From an uncultured Alphaproteobacteria bacterium (GTDB lineage: Bacteria; Pseudomonadota; Alphaproteobacteria; Geminicoccales; Geminicoccaceae): DNA of 64,000 nucleotides. The DNA lies in assembly GCA_937926445.1 (NCBI GenBank), contig CALBAK010000006.1, positions 120,358-184,357 on the forward strand. The letters run 5' to 3'. The position numbers were made by a program, and so were the translations under genes. Shown one piece after another: positions 28,076 through 35,382 of this stretch (position 1 is the first letter of the stretch; each line of letters starts with the position of its first letter). Under the pieces are notes generated by a model, which worked only from the letters and a program-made list of their open reading frames with translations, ran no database searches and was not told the DNA's origin.

Positions 28076-29775
28076 GGCAGGACCTCGACCTGGAGCAACG
28101 CTTGCCGACGTTCCTCGCGCACGACCCGAAGGGCCTCGGCGAGCGCTTCGGGCAAGGCTGCGCCCTCCCGCACCTGCCGACCCCAGCCACCGCAGGCCGT
28201 GCAGATCGCAGCGTGATCGGGCCGCGGCTCGAGGGCGGTGAGCGGCATGCGGTCGGCGCGCGCGGCCTGGCCTTCGGGATAGACCGCGAGAGTCGACTTG
28301 CGGACCGCGTTCCACATGCCGTTCTCGAGCACGATCGTGAGCACCGGCAGCGCGTTGGCGGTGGCGACCTGATGACAGGCCACCGGGTTGGCGAACAGGT
28401 ATGAGCCGTCACCGACGGTGGCGACGACGAGCCGGTCGCGGTCGGCGAGCTGGGCGCCCAGCGCCGCCGGCAAAGCCCAGCCGAGCCCGCCCGAAAGCGC
28501 GTGGTTGAACCAGCTGCCCGGCCGGGTGCGACCGAGCTGGGCGGGATCGACGCCGAGCTCGGCGAACACCACACCCTCCTCGCCGATCGCGCGGGCCAAG
28601 CAGCGGCCGACCCAGGCGGAGCTCATGGGCGTGCCGGAGCCGCGCTGGGCCTGTTCGGCCGCGGCCGCCCGCCAGGCCGCGTTCAGCGTGCCGATCCCAG
28701 CTCTGCGCCGCGCGAGGCGCTCCTGCTCGTCGCGCAGCCGTTCGCTCACGGCATCGGCGAGCGCCTCGAGGGTGGCCGCCGGATCCCCGGCGAGCACGAG
28801 ATCGGCCGGCCAGAAGCGGACGGGGATCCGTGCGTGCAAGGGGTCGGCGCCGAGCGTGACGACCCGACAGTCGGCCGGTGGGGCCGCTCGCCCCGGCAGC
28901 CAGGGAACCGGTGCGTCGACGGCGATGATCAGATCCGCCTCGCGAACCAAGGGATGCGGGTCGAAACCGGCGTGCAGCGGGTGATCGGCCGGGAACGAGA
29001 TCCGCACGGGCCAATGCTCGACGACCGGCAGGGCGGCGGCCTCGGCGAGGCGGACCAGGGCCGCCATGCCGGTGGCCTCACCCCCGCTGCGCTGGGCGAC
29101 GACGAGCGGTCGCTCGGCCCGGGCGAGCCATTCGGCCGCCTCGGCGATCGCTGCCGGATCGGGTCGCGAAGAAGCGGCCGGTACCTGGCGGGGGGTCGGG
29201 CCGAGCACCTCCGAGCGCGGAGCGCACAGGACCTCGCGCGGCAGGCTCAGATAGACCGGACCGCGGGGCGGGCTCGCCGCGATCGCGAGCGCCCGGTCGA
29301 CGAGATCCGCGACCTGCTCGGGAAAGCGCAGCTCGTAGTCCCACTTGGTGAGCTCGCGGACCATCGCCGCTTGGTCGCGCATCTCCTGGCCCCAGTGGAT
29401 CGGCAGGTCGCGCGAACCGACGCGCCCCGTCTCGGTGACGGGCGTGCGCCCCGAGAAGGCGAGGATCGGCACCTCGTCGGCGGCCGCGTTGATCAGACCC
29501 ATGACCGCGTTGGCGAGCCCGACATTGGTGTGCAGCATCACCGTCTGCGGTCGGCCGGTGACGAGCCAGTGGCCGTGCGCCATCGCTACGGCGACGCTCT
29601 CGTGCGCGATCGACAGCATCTCGGGTACGGCCGTGCCGACCGAGCGGAGCCGACAGAAACCCTCGATGAGCGGAGCGAAATCGGTACCGGCATTGGCCAG
29701 GACGAATTCGACCCCGCGCTGCGCCAGGCGGACGAGCAGGGCCTCTGCGGCGGTCTCGACGCGGGGTCCCCCCAT
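28072..29775 (-). CDS. thiamine-pyrophosphate-dependent enzyme, acetolactate-synthase-like
   Basis: A 567-residue TPP enzyme with the three-domain layout of acetolactate synthase/benzoylformate decarboxylase. The N-terminal PYR domain has EFVLANAGTDFAPLIEGF and the catalytic Glu in IAHESVAVAMAHGH. The middle domain follows. The C-terminal PP domain binds TPP-Mg through GDGSYLFANPVACHQVATAN. The reaction is not assignable; relatives are often annotated thiamine-dependent synthase or decarboxylase. The start is the ATG of MGGPRVETAAEALL; a longer GTG frame reaches into parE antisense and is rejected. It is translationally coupled to the YciA-type thioesterase. Confidence 0.92.
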   Translation of the reverse strand: MGGPRVETAAEALLVRLAQRGVEFVLANAGTDFAPLIEGFCRLRSVGTAVPEMLSIAHESVAVAMAHGHWLVTGRPQTVMLHTNVGLANAVMGLINAAADEVPILAFSGRTPVTETGRVGSRDLPIHWGQEMRDQAAMVRELTKWDYELRFPEQVADLVDRALAIAASPPRGPVYLSLPREVLCAPRSEVLGPTPRQVPAASSRPDPAAIAEAAEWLARAERPLVVAQRSGGEATGMAALVRLAEAAALPVVEHWPVRISFPADHPLHAGFDPHPLVREADLIIAVDAPVPWLPGRAAPPADCRVVTLGADPLHARIPVRFWPADLVLAGDPAATLEALADAVSERLRDEQERLARRRAGIGTLNAAWRAAAAEQAQRGSGTPMSSAWVGRCLARAIGEEGVVFAELGVDPAQLGRTRPGSWFNHALSGGLGWALPAALGAQLADRDRLVVATVGDGSYLFANPVACHQVATANALPVLTIVLENGMWNAVRKSTLAVYPEGQAARADRMPLTALEPRPDHAAICTACGGWGRQVREGAALPEALAEALRVVREERRQALLQVEVLP

Positions 29776-29904
29776 GCTTCCTCCCCGAGAGCGCGCGGGC
29801 CCTGGCCACGGCTCCCCTGTCGCGATAGACGGACCTCGCCGAATCGTGGGCGGGCCGGCCGGCACGGTCAAGCGAAGGGCCGGCGCGCCGATCGGGAGCC
29901 GAGG

Positions 29905-31896
29905 ATGGGAGACCTGCTCGACGGCGTCGAGGCCGGCCGGGACGCGGGACCGGTCGTCGCCAAGGACAGCTACACGGCGCACGACATCGAGGTCCTGGAA
30001 GGCCTCGAGCCGGTGCGCCGTCGACCGGGCATGTATGTGGGCGGCACCGACGAGCGGGCGCTGCATCACCTCGTCGCCGAGCTCCTCGACAACGCCATGG
30101 ACGAAGCGGTGGCCGGCCACGCCACCCGCATCGAGCTCGAGCTCGGGCCGGGCGAGCGCGTCACGGTGCGCGATAACGGCCGCGGCATCCCGGTCGAGCC
30201 GCACCCGCGCTTTCCAGACAAGAGCGCGCTCGAGGTCATCCTCACCACGTTGCATTCCGGCGGCAAGTTCTCGGGCAAGGCCTATGCCACCGCGGGCGGG
30301 CTGCACGGGGTGGGCGTCTCGGTGGTCAACGCGCTCGCCGAGGAGCTCGAGGTCGAGGTCGCCCGAAACCGCGAGCTCTTCCGCCAGCGTTATCGGCGCG
30401 GGCACCCCCTCGGCCCGGTCGAGCGCGTCGGTGCCGCACCGAACCGCCGCGGCACCGCCGTGAGCTTCACGCCCGATAGGATGATCTTCGGGGCTTCTGT
30501 CCGCTTCCGGCCGGCCGTACTGCACCGTATGGCCCGCTCGAAGGCCTATCTCTTCCGGGGAGTCGAAATCCGCTGGCGCTGCGACCCGGCGCTTCTGCAG
30601 CCCGGCGATACGGTGCCGGTCCAGGAAGTGTTCCACTTCCCGAGAGGCCTCGGCGACTTTCTCGACAGTCTACTCGCCGGCCGGCCTCGGGTGATCGAGG
30701 AGCCGTTCACCGGCGAAGCCGAGCTCGAGGGGGGTGGTCGGGTGGAGTGGGCGGTCGCCTGGCCGGTCGACGAGGAAGGCTACGCCGGCTGGTACTGCAA
30801 CACCGTTCCCACTCCCCTGGGCGGTACCCACGAGGCCGGACTGCGCGCGGCACTGCTCAAGGGCCTCAAGGCGCATGCCGAACGTGCCGGGCACAAGAAG
30901 GCCCAACTCCTGACCGCCGAGGACGTGCTCGGCGGCGCGGCAGTCCTGCTCTCCCTGTTCGTCCGCGAACCACAGTTCCAGGGCCAGACCAAGGAGCGTC
31001 TGGTGAGCCCGGAGGCCGCCCGATGGGTCGAGGTCGCGCTCAAGGACCGCTTCGAGTTGTGGCTCGCCGGTCATCCGGCCGAGGCGGGTCGGCTGCTCGA
31101 CGTGCTCGTCAGTCGCGCCGAGGAGCGGCTCGCGCGCCGCAAAGCGAAGGAGGAGGTCGGTCGCAAGAGCGCCACCCGTAAGCTCCGGCTGCCGGGCAAG
31201 CTCGCCGACTGTGCGCGCGAGGGCCGCGAGGGAACCGAGCTCTTCATCGTCGAGGGCGATTCGGCGGGCGGCTCGGCCAAGCAGGCCCGCGACCGGGACA
31301 CCCAGGCGATCTTGCCTCTGCGTGGGAAGATCCTGAACGTCGCCGCGGCGACCACCGACAAGTTTGCGGCCAACCGCGAGCTGCAGGACCTCGTGACCGC
31401 GCTCGGTTGCGGCACCGGCCCACGGCTCAGGCTCGACGATCTGCGCTACGAGCGCATCATCGTGATGACCGACGCGGACGTGGACGGTGCCCATATCGCG
31501 GCACTTCTACTTACCTTCTTCTTCCACGAGATGCGGCCGCTCATCGAGCACGGCCATCTGTACCTGGCTCTACCTCCCCTCTACCGCCTCTCTGCCGGCG
31601 GGCTCGTGGCCTATGCCCGCGACGAACGCGACCGCGAGCGGCTCCTCGCCACCGTTTTCAAGGGCAAACGGAACGTCGAGGTCGGCCGATTCAAGGGCCT
31701 GGGCGAGATGAACCCCGCGCAACTGCGCGAGACCACGATGGACCCGGTGCGTCGTCAGCTGCTGCGGGTCCGGCTCGAGGAAGTGGCGGGTCGCTCACCG
31801 GCCGATCTGGTCGAACGGCTGATGGGCCGACGGCCGGAGCTGCGGCTCGCCTACATCCAGGAGCATGCGCTCCAGGTCACCGGGCTCGACTTCTGA
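29905..31896 (+). CDS. parE: DNA topoisomerase IV subunit B
   Basis: A 663-residue type IIA topoisomerase B subunit. It has the GHKL ATPase domain with ELLDNAMDEA, DNGRGIP and GGLHGVGVSVVNAL, a transducer domain, and the TOPRIM domain with ELFIVEGDSAGGSAKQARDR and MTDADVDGAHI, ending with the GEMNPAQLRETTMDP block. Length and LRGKILNVAAATTDKFAANREL point to ParE rather than GyrB. It decatenates daughter chromosomes with ParC, which is not in the window. The ATG follows a GGGAGCCGAGG binding site. It is divergent from the TPP-enzyme operon. Confidence 0.95.
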   Translation: MGDLLDGVEAGRDAGPVVAKDSYTAHDIEVLEGLEPVRRRPGMYVGGTDERALHHLVAELLDNAMDEAVAGHATRIELELGPGERVTVRDNGRGIPVEPHPRFPDKSALEVILTTLHSGGKFSGKAYATAGGLHGVGVSVVNALAEELEVEVARNRELFRQRYRRGHPLGPVERVGAAPNRRGTAVSFTPDRMIFGASVRFRPAVLHRMARSKAYLFRGVEIRWRCDPALLQPGDTVPVQEVFHFPRGLGDFLDSLLAGRPRVIEEPFTGEAELEGGGRVEWAVAWPVDEEGYAGWYCNTVPTPLGGTHEAGLRAALLKGLKAHAERAGHKKAQLLTAEDVLGGAAVLLSLFVREPQFQGQTKERLVSPEAARWVEVALKDRFELWLAGHPAEAGRLLDVLVSRAEERLARRKAKEEVGRKSATRKLRLPGKLADCAREGREGTELFIVEGDSAGGSAKQARDRDTQAILPLRGKILNVAAATTDKFAANRELQDLVTALGCGTGPRLRLDDLRYERIIVMTDADVDGAHIAALLLTFFFHEMRPLIEHGHLYLALPPLYRLSAGGLVAYARDERDRERLLATVFKGKRNVEVGRFKGLGEMNPAQLRETTMDPVRRQLLRVRLEEVAGRSPADLVERLMGRRPELRLAYIQEHALQVTGLDF

Positions 31897-32026
31897 GGGC
31901 GGTGACGGATCGTGAACGGCGAGGCGTAGCCGGGGACGGCTGCGCGCCCTTCTTCACGAATTCTTAACTCTGTCCGCGGCCGGTCGTGGTCTCTTCCGGT
32001 GCGAAGAGACCCGCCGGAGACGGACT

Positions 32027-32251
32027 ATGATTCGACCCGTCGAACGCTTCGCGGTGAACATCGGCGGACGCGAGGCTCCCAAGGACGCCGTCGCCGGACC
32101 GCGGCAGCCGAACCGTACCGGGGTGGGGCCTACGGGCGTCTCGGCCGCCGCCTGCCTCGGTGCGACGCTCATGCTCCTGGTGCAGCGCCTCATCGAGGAT
32201 GGCCGGCTCTGGGGCCAGCTGCCGGCGGTCCTGCGCGGGCTTCTGGGCTGA
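32027..32251 (+). CDS. hypothetical small protein
   Basis: A 74-residue frame beginning MIRPVERFAVNIGG and ending in a mildly hydrophobic helix (AAACLGATLMLLVQRLIEDG). A weak GGAGA motif precedes the ATG. No family is recognised. It may be real because the segment between parE and the next genes is otherwise empty, but the evidence is thin. Confidence 0.35.
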   Translation: MIRPVERFAVNIGGREAPKDAVAGPRQPNRTGVGPTGVSAAACLGATLMLLVQRLIEDGRLWGQLPAVLRGLLG

Positions 32252-32267
32252 GCGAGGTCGGAACCGC

Positions 32268-32561
32268 TCAGCGGCCGCCTGGCGTGGCCAGGGTGGCCAC
32301 ACTGGAAGCCAGGACCAGGGCCAGCTGGAGAAGGACGGCTTCGACGAGCGCCGGGCTTTCGCCGACGAGTTCCCCGGGACGCACGTGCCGGATCTCGCCG
32401 CTCGCCTTCTCGACGAGGCGGGCGCGATCGTCGGGGTCGGCCGGACTTCGAACGCCGAGGATGCGCGCCGACTCGCCGGTCGTGCGCAGCACGATCCGGC
32501 TCGGGCCGTAACCGACGAAGCGCCGGGCGGTGCGAACGAGGGTCGCGAGCAGCTCTTTCAT
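32268..32561 (-). CDS. hypothetical 97-residue protein
   Basis: Begins MKELLATLVRTARRFVGYGP, continues with a beta-rich central part (SRIVLRTTGESARILG) and ends in a hydrophobic helix (ALVEAVLLQLALVLASSVATL). An AGAAGAG sequence sits upstream of the ATG. No family is recognised. It converges with the hypothetical frame to its left and is divergent from the small membrane protein to its right. Confidence 0.5.
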   Translation of the reverse strand: MKELLATLVRTARRFVGYGPSRIVLRTTGESARILGVRSPADPDDRARLVEKASGEIRHVRPGELVGESPALVEAVLLQLALVLASSVATLATPGGR

Positions 32562-32627
32562 CGCAGTTCTCTTCTGCTTTCGATCCTAGGATAGGGATCC
32601 GAAAAAACCTTCGTCAACGGAGGTGCC

Positions 32628-32837
32628 GTGCGACGCCTGGTCCTGCTCTACCTCCTCCCCTCGGCCATGCTCGTCGGGCTGCTCTACCTGCTCTGCGCGG
32701 GACGGGGCGCGGATCCCTCGGCACTCGCCGTGGAGGCGGTGTTCGCCTGGCTCGTGGTGTTCGTTCCGCCGCTCGTGCTGGTCGAGCGCTCGCTCGCCGT
32801 CGGCCGCGCGCTCCTGCGCCTTTCGCGCGGCCATTGA
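32628..32837 (+). CDS. small two-helix membrane protein
   Basis: A 69-residue frame starting at a GTG behind a strong ACGGAGG binding site. It has two hydrophobic segments (about residues 4-23 and 34-54) and a short basic C-terminus. No conserved family is recognised. It precedes the protein aminoacyltransferase gene by about 60 bases on the same strand and may be cotranscribed with it. Confidence 0.55.
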   Translation: MRRLVLLYLLPSAMLVGLLYLLCAGRGADPSALAVEAVFAWLVVFVPPLVLVERSLAVGRALLRLSRGH

Positions 32838-32895
32838 CGAGCGGGCGGCGATCGCGCATCCGGCTCGATCGTCGGCGCAGCACAACGAGGCCCGC

Positions 32896-33657
32896 TTGGA
32901 CGGCTCGACCCCGAACCGCCGGTTCTACGCGACCGAGCTCTCGCCTTGCCCGTATCGGCCGGGCCGTCTCGAGCGTCGGCTGGTCACGGTGCTCGACCCG
33001 ACCGAAGAGGAGACGCTGCTCGACCAGCTGACCGCTGCCGGCTTCCGTCGCAGCCAGCGGTTCCTCTACAAGCCCGCCTGCCCCGACTGCCGGGCCTGTG
33101 TCCCGACGCGCATTCCGGTTGCGGACTTTGTACCTAGGAGAACGTTCCGCAAGATCCTCAAAAGGAACGCCGACCTCCGGCCGAGCGAGCGGCCGGCCCG
33201 GGCCACCGACGAGCAGTTCCTCCTGTTCCGCCGTTACATCCAGGCACGCCACGGCGACGGCGGTATGGCCGAGATGGGCTGGCGCGACTTCGTCGAGATG
33301 GTCGAGGAGACGGGGCGCTCGACCCGCCTCATCGAGCTGCGGCGAACCGACGGGCAGCTGATGGCGGTCAGCCTCACCGACTATGTCGCCTCGGGTCTCT
33401 CGGGGGTCTACAAGTTCTTCGAGCCCGACGAGCCGGACCGCTCCCTCGGTACCTTGCTGATTCTCTGGCACATCCAGCGAGCGCGCGAGCTCGCCTTACC
33501 CTACGTCTACCTGGGTTATTGGATCGCCGATTGCCGCAAGATGGCTTACAAGCGTCGCTTCCGGCCGCTCGAAGCGCTCGAGGGCTGGGTGTGGCGGCCC
33601 TTGCCCGAGCCCGAAACGGGTGGCTCCGACGGCGATCTCCACAAACCTATTGACTAA
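32896..33657 (+). CDS. arginyl/leucyl-tRNA--protein transferase (ATE/Bpt family)
   Basis: About 253 residues of the bacterial ATE1-like Bpt family, which moves Leu (or Arg) from aminoacyl-tRNA to the N-terminus of substrates and feeds the N-degron pathway. Hallmarks are FYATELSPCPYRPGR, the cysteine cluster CPDCRACVPTRIP, KRFLYKPACP-like sequence, GVYKFFEPDEPDRSLGT and YVYLGYWIADCRKMAYK. No ATG is available; a TTG at 32896 behind GAGG gives the usual family length. Its stop TAA overlaps the -35 region of the RiPP promoter downstream. Confidence 0.92.
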   Translation: MDGSTPNRRFYATELSPCPYRPGRLERRLVTVLDPTEEETLLDQLTAAGFRRSQRFLYKPACPDCRACVPTRIPVADFVPRRTFRKILKRNADLRPSERPARATDEQFLLFRRYIQARHGDGGMAEMGWRDFVEMVEETGRSTRLIELRRTDGQLMAVSLTDYVASGLSGVYKFFEPDEPDRSLGTLLILWHIQRARELALPYVYLGYWIADCRKMAYKRRFRPLEALEGWVWRPLPEPETGGSDGDLHKPID

Positions 33658-33678
33658 TATCCTATAAAAGGACATACA
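33650..33678 (+). promoter_or_regulatory. candidate promoter of the RiPP operon
   Basis: TTGACT (33650-33655) followed by a 17-base spacer and CATACA (33673-33678) fits a sigma70-type promoter: a strong -35 and a weak -10. The -35 overlaps the stop codon of the upstream transferase gene. The spacer contains the AT-rich element shared with the znuA-znuC gap. No transcription start is known; this is inferred from sequence alone. Confidence 0.45.
33654..33667 (+). promoter_or_regulatory. candidate Zur-type operator in the RiPP promoter
   Basis: CTAATATCCTATAA here matches CTGATATCCTATAA (minus strand, 40982-40969) in the znuA-znuC gap at 13 of 14 positions, in a genome where such AT-rich strings are rare. 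It sits between the -35 and -10 elements, where a repressor would block transcription. Assignment to Zur rests on the znu context, not on a consensus search. Confidence 0.5.
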
Positions 33679-33682
33679 ACTC

Positions 33683-33700
33683 TCGCGGCTGCGGCCGCGA
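33683..33700 (+). other. GC-rich hairpin in the RiPP leader
   Basis: TCGCGGC-TGCG-GCCGCGA forms a 7-base-pair stem with a 4-base loop in the untranslated leader, 30 bases before the precursor ATG. It lacks a downstream T run, so it is not a classical terminator. It could affect translation or be incidental in GC-rich DNA. Confidence 0.3.
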
Positions 33701-33730
33701 CCCGTCCCGCTCCTCCAACCGGAGCCGCCG

Positions 33731-34132
33731 ATGAACGATTTTCCCACCCAGCCGGGCGTGCTCCTGCGCGCCCGCGACGACACCCTCTTCTTCGTCCCGC
33801 TCGCCGATCTCGTCGACCGCTACCGCCTGCCCGACGACCAGCAGCGCGGCAGCGCGACCGGCGATGACGTGATCGCCGCGCTCGACAGCGCCCCGGCGCT
33901 CGCCGGTCTCAAGAGCGCTCTCCTGAGCGACCGGCTGATGGTCGTCGAGGCCGACGCCGGGAGCCCCTCCGGTGGCAAGCAGCGCTTCGCCCCGGGTCTT
34001 CTCGAGGCGGTCGAGCCCGCGGCGCCGGCGGGCGGTAAGCAGCGCTTTGCCGCCGGTTTGTTCGACGCGCCGGAGGCGATCGGGCCCGCCGCCGGCAAAC
34101 AGTGCTTCGCCGCCGGTCCCGACGGCGCTTGA
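33731..34132 (+). CDS. putative RiPP precursor with three repeated core motifs
   Basis: A 133-residue protein, not a recognised family. Residues 1-75 look like a leader (MNDFPTQPGVLLRARDDTLF, FVPLADLVDRYRLPDD). The rest is built from a 20-residue unit: GGKQRFAPG (81-89), GGKQRFAAG (101-109) and AGKQCFAAG (121-129), joined by Ala/Pro/Glu-rich spacers. The third copy has Cys in place of Arg and the protein ends four residues later. It is followed at once by YcaO and TfuA-protease genes, so it is the probable substrate of backbone thioamidation or cyclodehydration and of proteolytic release. Function and product are inferred. Confidence 0.8.
   Translation: MNDFPTQPGVLLRARDDTLFFVPLADLVDRYRLPDDQQRGSATGDDVIAALDSAPALAGLKSALLSDRLMVVEADAGSPSGGKQRFAPGLLEAVEPAAPAGGKQRFAAGLFDAPEAIGPAAGKQCFAAGPDGA
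33971..34117 (+). repeat. three in-frame 60-base repeats encoding core motifs
   Basis: Repeats begin at 33971, 34031 and 34091 with exact 60-base spacing (the third truncated). The DNA encoding the (G/A)GKQ(R/C)FA(P/A)G motif is well conserved and the spacers diverge, as expected when the short motif is under selection and copies arose by tandem duplication. Confidence 0.9.
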
Positions 34133-35382
34133 CCGCAGGAGTGCCTCGGTCCCGGCCGGGGCGCCCACCCCACGCCCTGCTCGGACTTCCGAGCGGGCCC
34201 ACGTTGCCAGTGGGCTCGGCCGAGGATCTCGTCCGCTGGCTGCGGCCGCGCCTCGGTCTCTTCGGCATAACCCGCCTCGCCGACGTCACCGGCCTCGACC
34301 ATCTGGGCGTGCCCGTGGCGGTCTGCTGCCGGCCCAACGGGCGGGCCCTCTCGGTCAGCCAGGGCAAGGGGCTCGGCCGCGCGCAGGCCCGAGCCGGTGC
34401 ACTCATGGAGAGCATCGAGACCTGGCACGCCGAGACCCCGGGCCTGGCCAAGCTCCGTGTCGCTCCGGTGCGGGCGACGGGCGATCCCGGTTTTCTCGAT
34501 CTCTCGACGCTGCGCCCGCCCCGCGGCAGCCGTCTGCGGCCGGACTTGCCGATCCCTTGGGTGCCGGGTCGCGACCTCGCGACCGGCCGTACGGTGATGG
34601 TGCCGGCGGAGCTCGTCGAGCTCGACACGACGGCTCCCAAGGCCGAAGGACGCGGCTGCTTCACGCTCACGACGAGCGGTCTCGCGAGCGGCCGCACACC
34701 GGCGGAAGCGGCCCTACATGCCCTGCTCGAGCTGGTCGAGCGGGACGCGGTGACACTCTGGGGCCTTCACGATCCCTTCGAGCGGGCCGCGACTCGCATC
34801 GACCTCGCGACCGTCCGCCGACCCGAGCTGCGCGACCTTTTGGCTCGCTTGCGGGATGCCGAGATGCTGGTGGCCGCCTGGGACGTCACCTCCGATCTCG
34901 GGGTGCCGGTCTGCCTCTGCCACTTGATGGCCGACCGGCCGCGCGCGCACGAGCCGGGCGGCTGGGAGTTCGGCAGCGCTTGTCGGGCGGATCCGGAGAA
35001 CGCCCTTCTCGCCGCGCTCCTCGAGGCCGTCCAGGCGCGGCTGACGCAGATCACGGGCTCGCGCGACGACATCGGCCGCGATCGCTATGCCGCGATCGAC
35101 CCGGCCCGGCTCGCCCGCCATCGCGAGCTCCTGCGGCGGCCGGGTGCGAGCCGGCTGCCGGCCCCGCCCTGGGATCCCTCTCTGCCGGCAGTCCACCAGG
35201 TCGGCCGGCTTCTCGACCGACTGGCACGGCACGGAATTGGTGGCCCCGTCGTGGTCGATCTCTCTCGACCCGAGATCGGCGTGCCGGTCGTCAAGCTGGT
35301 CTTGCCGGGTCTCGAGGACGGGCTCGAGCTCGAAGGTTGGGTTCCGGGGCCTCGAGCGCGAGCCCTCGGAGCCCGGCCATGA
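34129..35382 (+). CDS. YcaO-domain ATP-dependent peptide backbone-modifying enzyme
   Basis: About 417 residues of the YcaO fold, which phosphorylates a peptide amide with ATP to make azolines or, with TfuA and sulfide, thioamides. Seen are the segment LFGITRLADVTGLDHLGVPV, nucleotide-site block ALSVSQGKGLGRAQARAGAL followed by MESIETWH (Glu94, Glu97), TTSGLASGRTPAEAALHALL and ELVERDAVTLW, and ARLTQITGSRDDIGRDRYAA. The tail lacks a PxPxP end typical of azoline-forming YcaOs, which fits the TfuA-dependent type. I chose the TTG overlapping the precursor stop (TTGA); a GTG at 34141 is an alternative. It overlaps the TfuA gene by four bases (ATGA). Confidence 0.93.
   Translation: MTAGVPRSRPGRPPHALLGLPSGPTLPVGSAEDLVRWLRPRLGLFGITRLADVTGLDHLGVPVAVCCRPNGRALSVSQGKGLGRAQARAGALMESIETWHAETPGLAKLRVAPVRATGDPGFLDLSTLRPPRGSRLRPDLPIPWVPGRDLATGRTVMVPAELVELDTTAPKAEGRGCFTLTTSGLASGRTPAEAALHALLELVERDAVTLWGLHDPFERAATRIDLATVRRPELRDLLARLRDAEMLVAAWDVTSDLGVPVCLCHLMADRPRAHEPGGWEFGSACRADPENALLAALLEAVQARLTQITGSRDDIGRDRYAAIDPARLARHRELLRRPGASRLPAPPWDPSLPAVHQVGRLLDRLARHGIGGPVVVDLSRPEIGVPVVKLVLPGLEDGLELEGWVPGPRARALGARP

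Noticed and set aside
28072..30636. An 854-codon frame extending the TPP enzyme upstream into parE
   Set aside because: The extra 287 codons are antisense to parE and unlike any TPP enzyme. The ATG at 29775 gives the normal start.
33650..33668. TTGACT with TATAAA only 7 bases later as a promoter
   Set aside because: The spacing is far too short for sigma70. The CATACA element 17 bases from TTGACT is used instead, and the TATAAA-like bases belong to the shared operator element.
33971..34117. The 60-base repeats considered as a CRISPR or minisatellite
   Set aside because: They are in frame, only three copies, with diverged spacers coding for protein. No cas genes or palindromic repeats are present.
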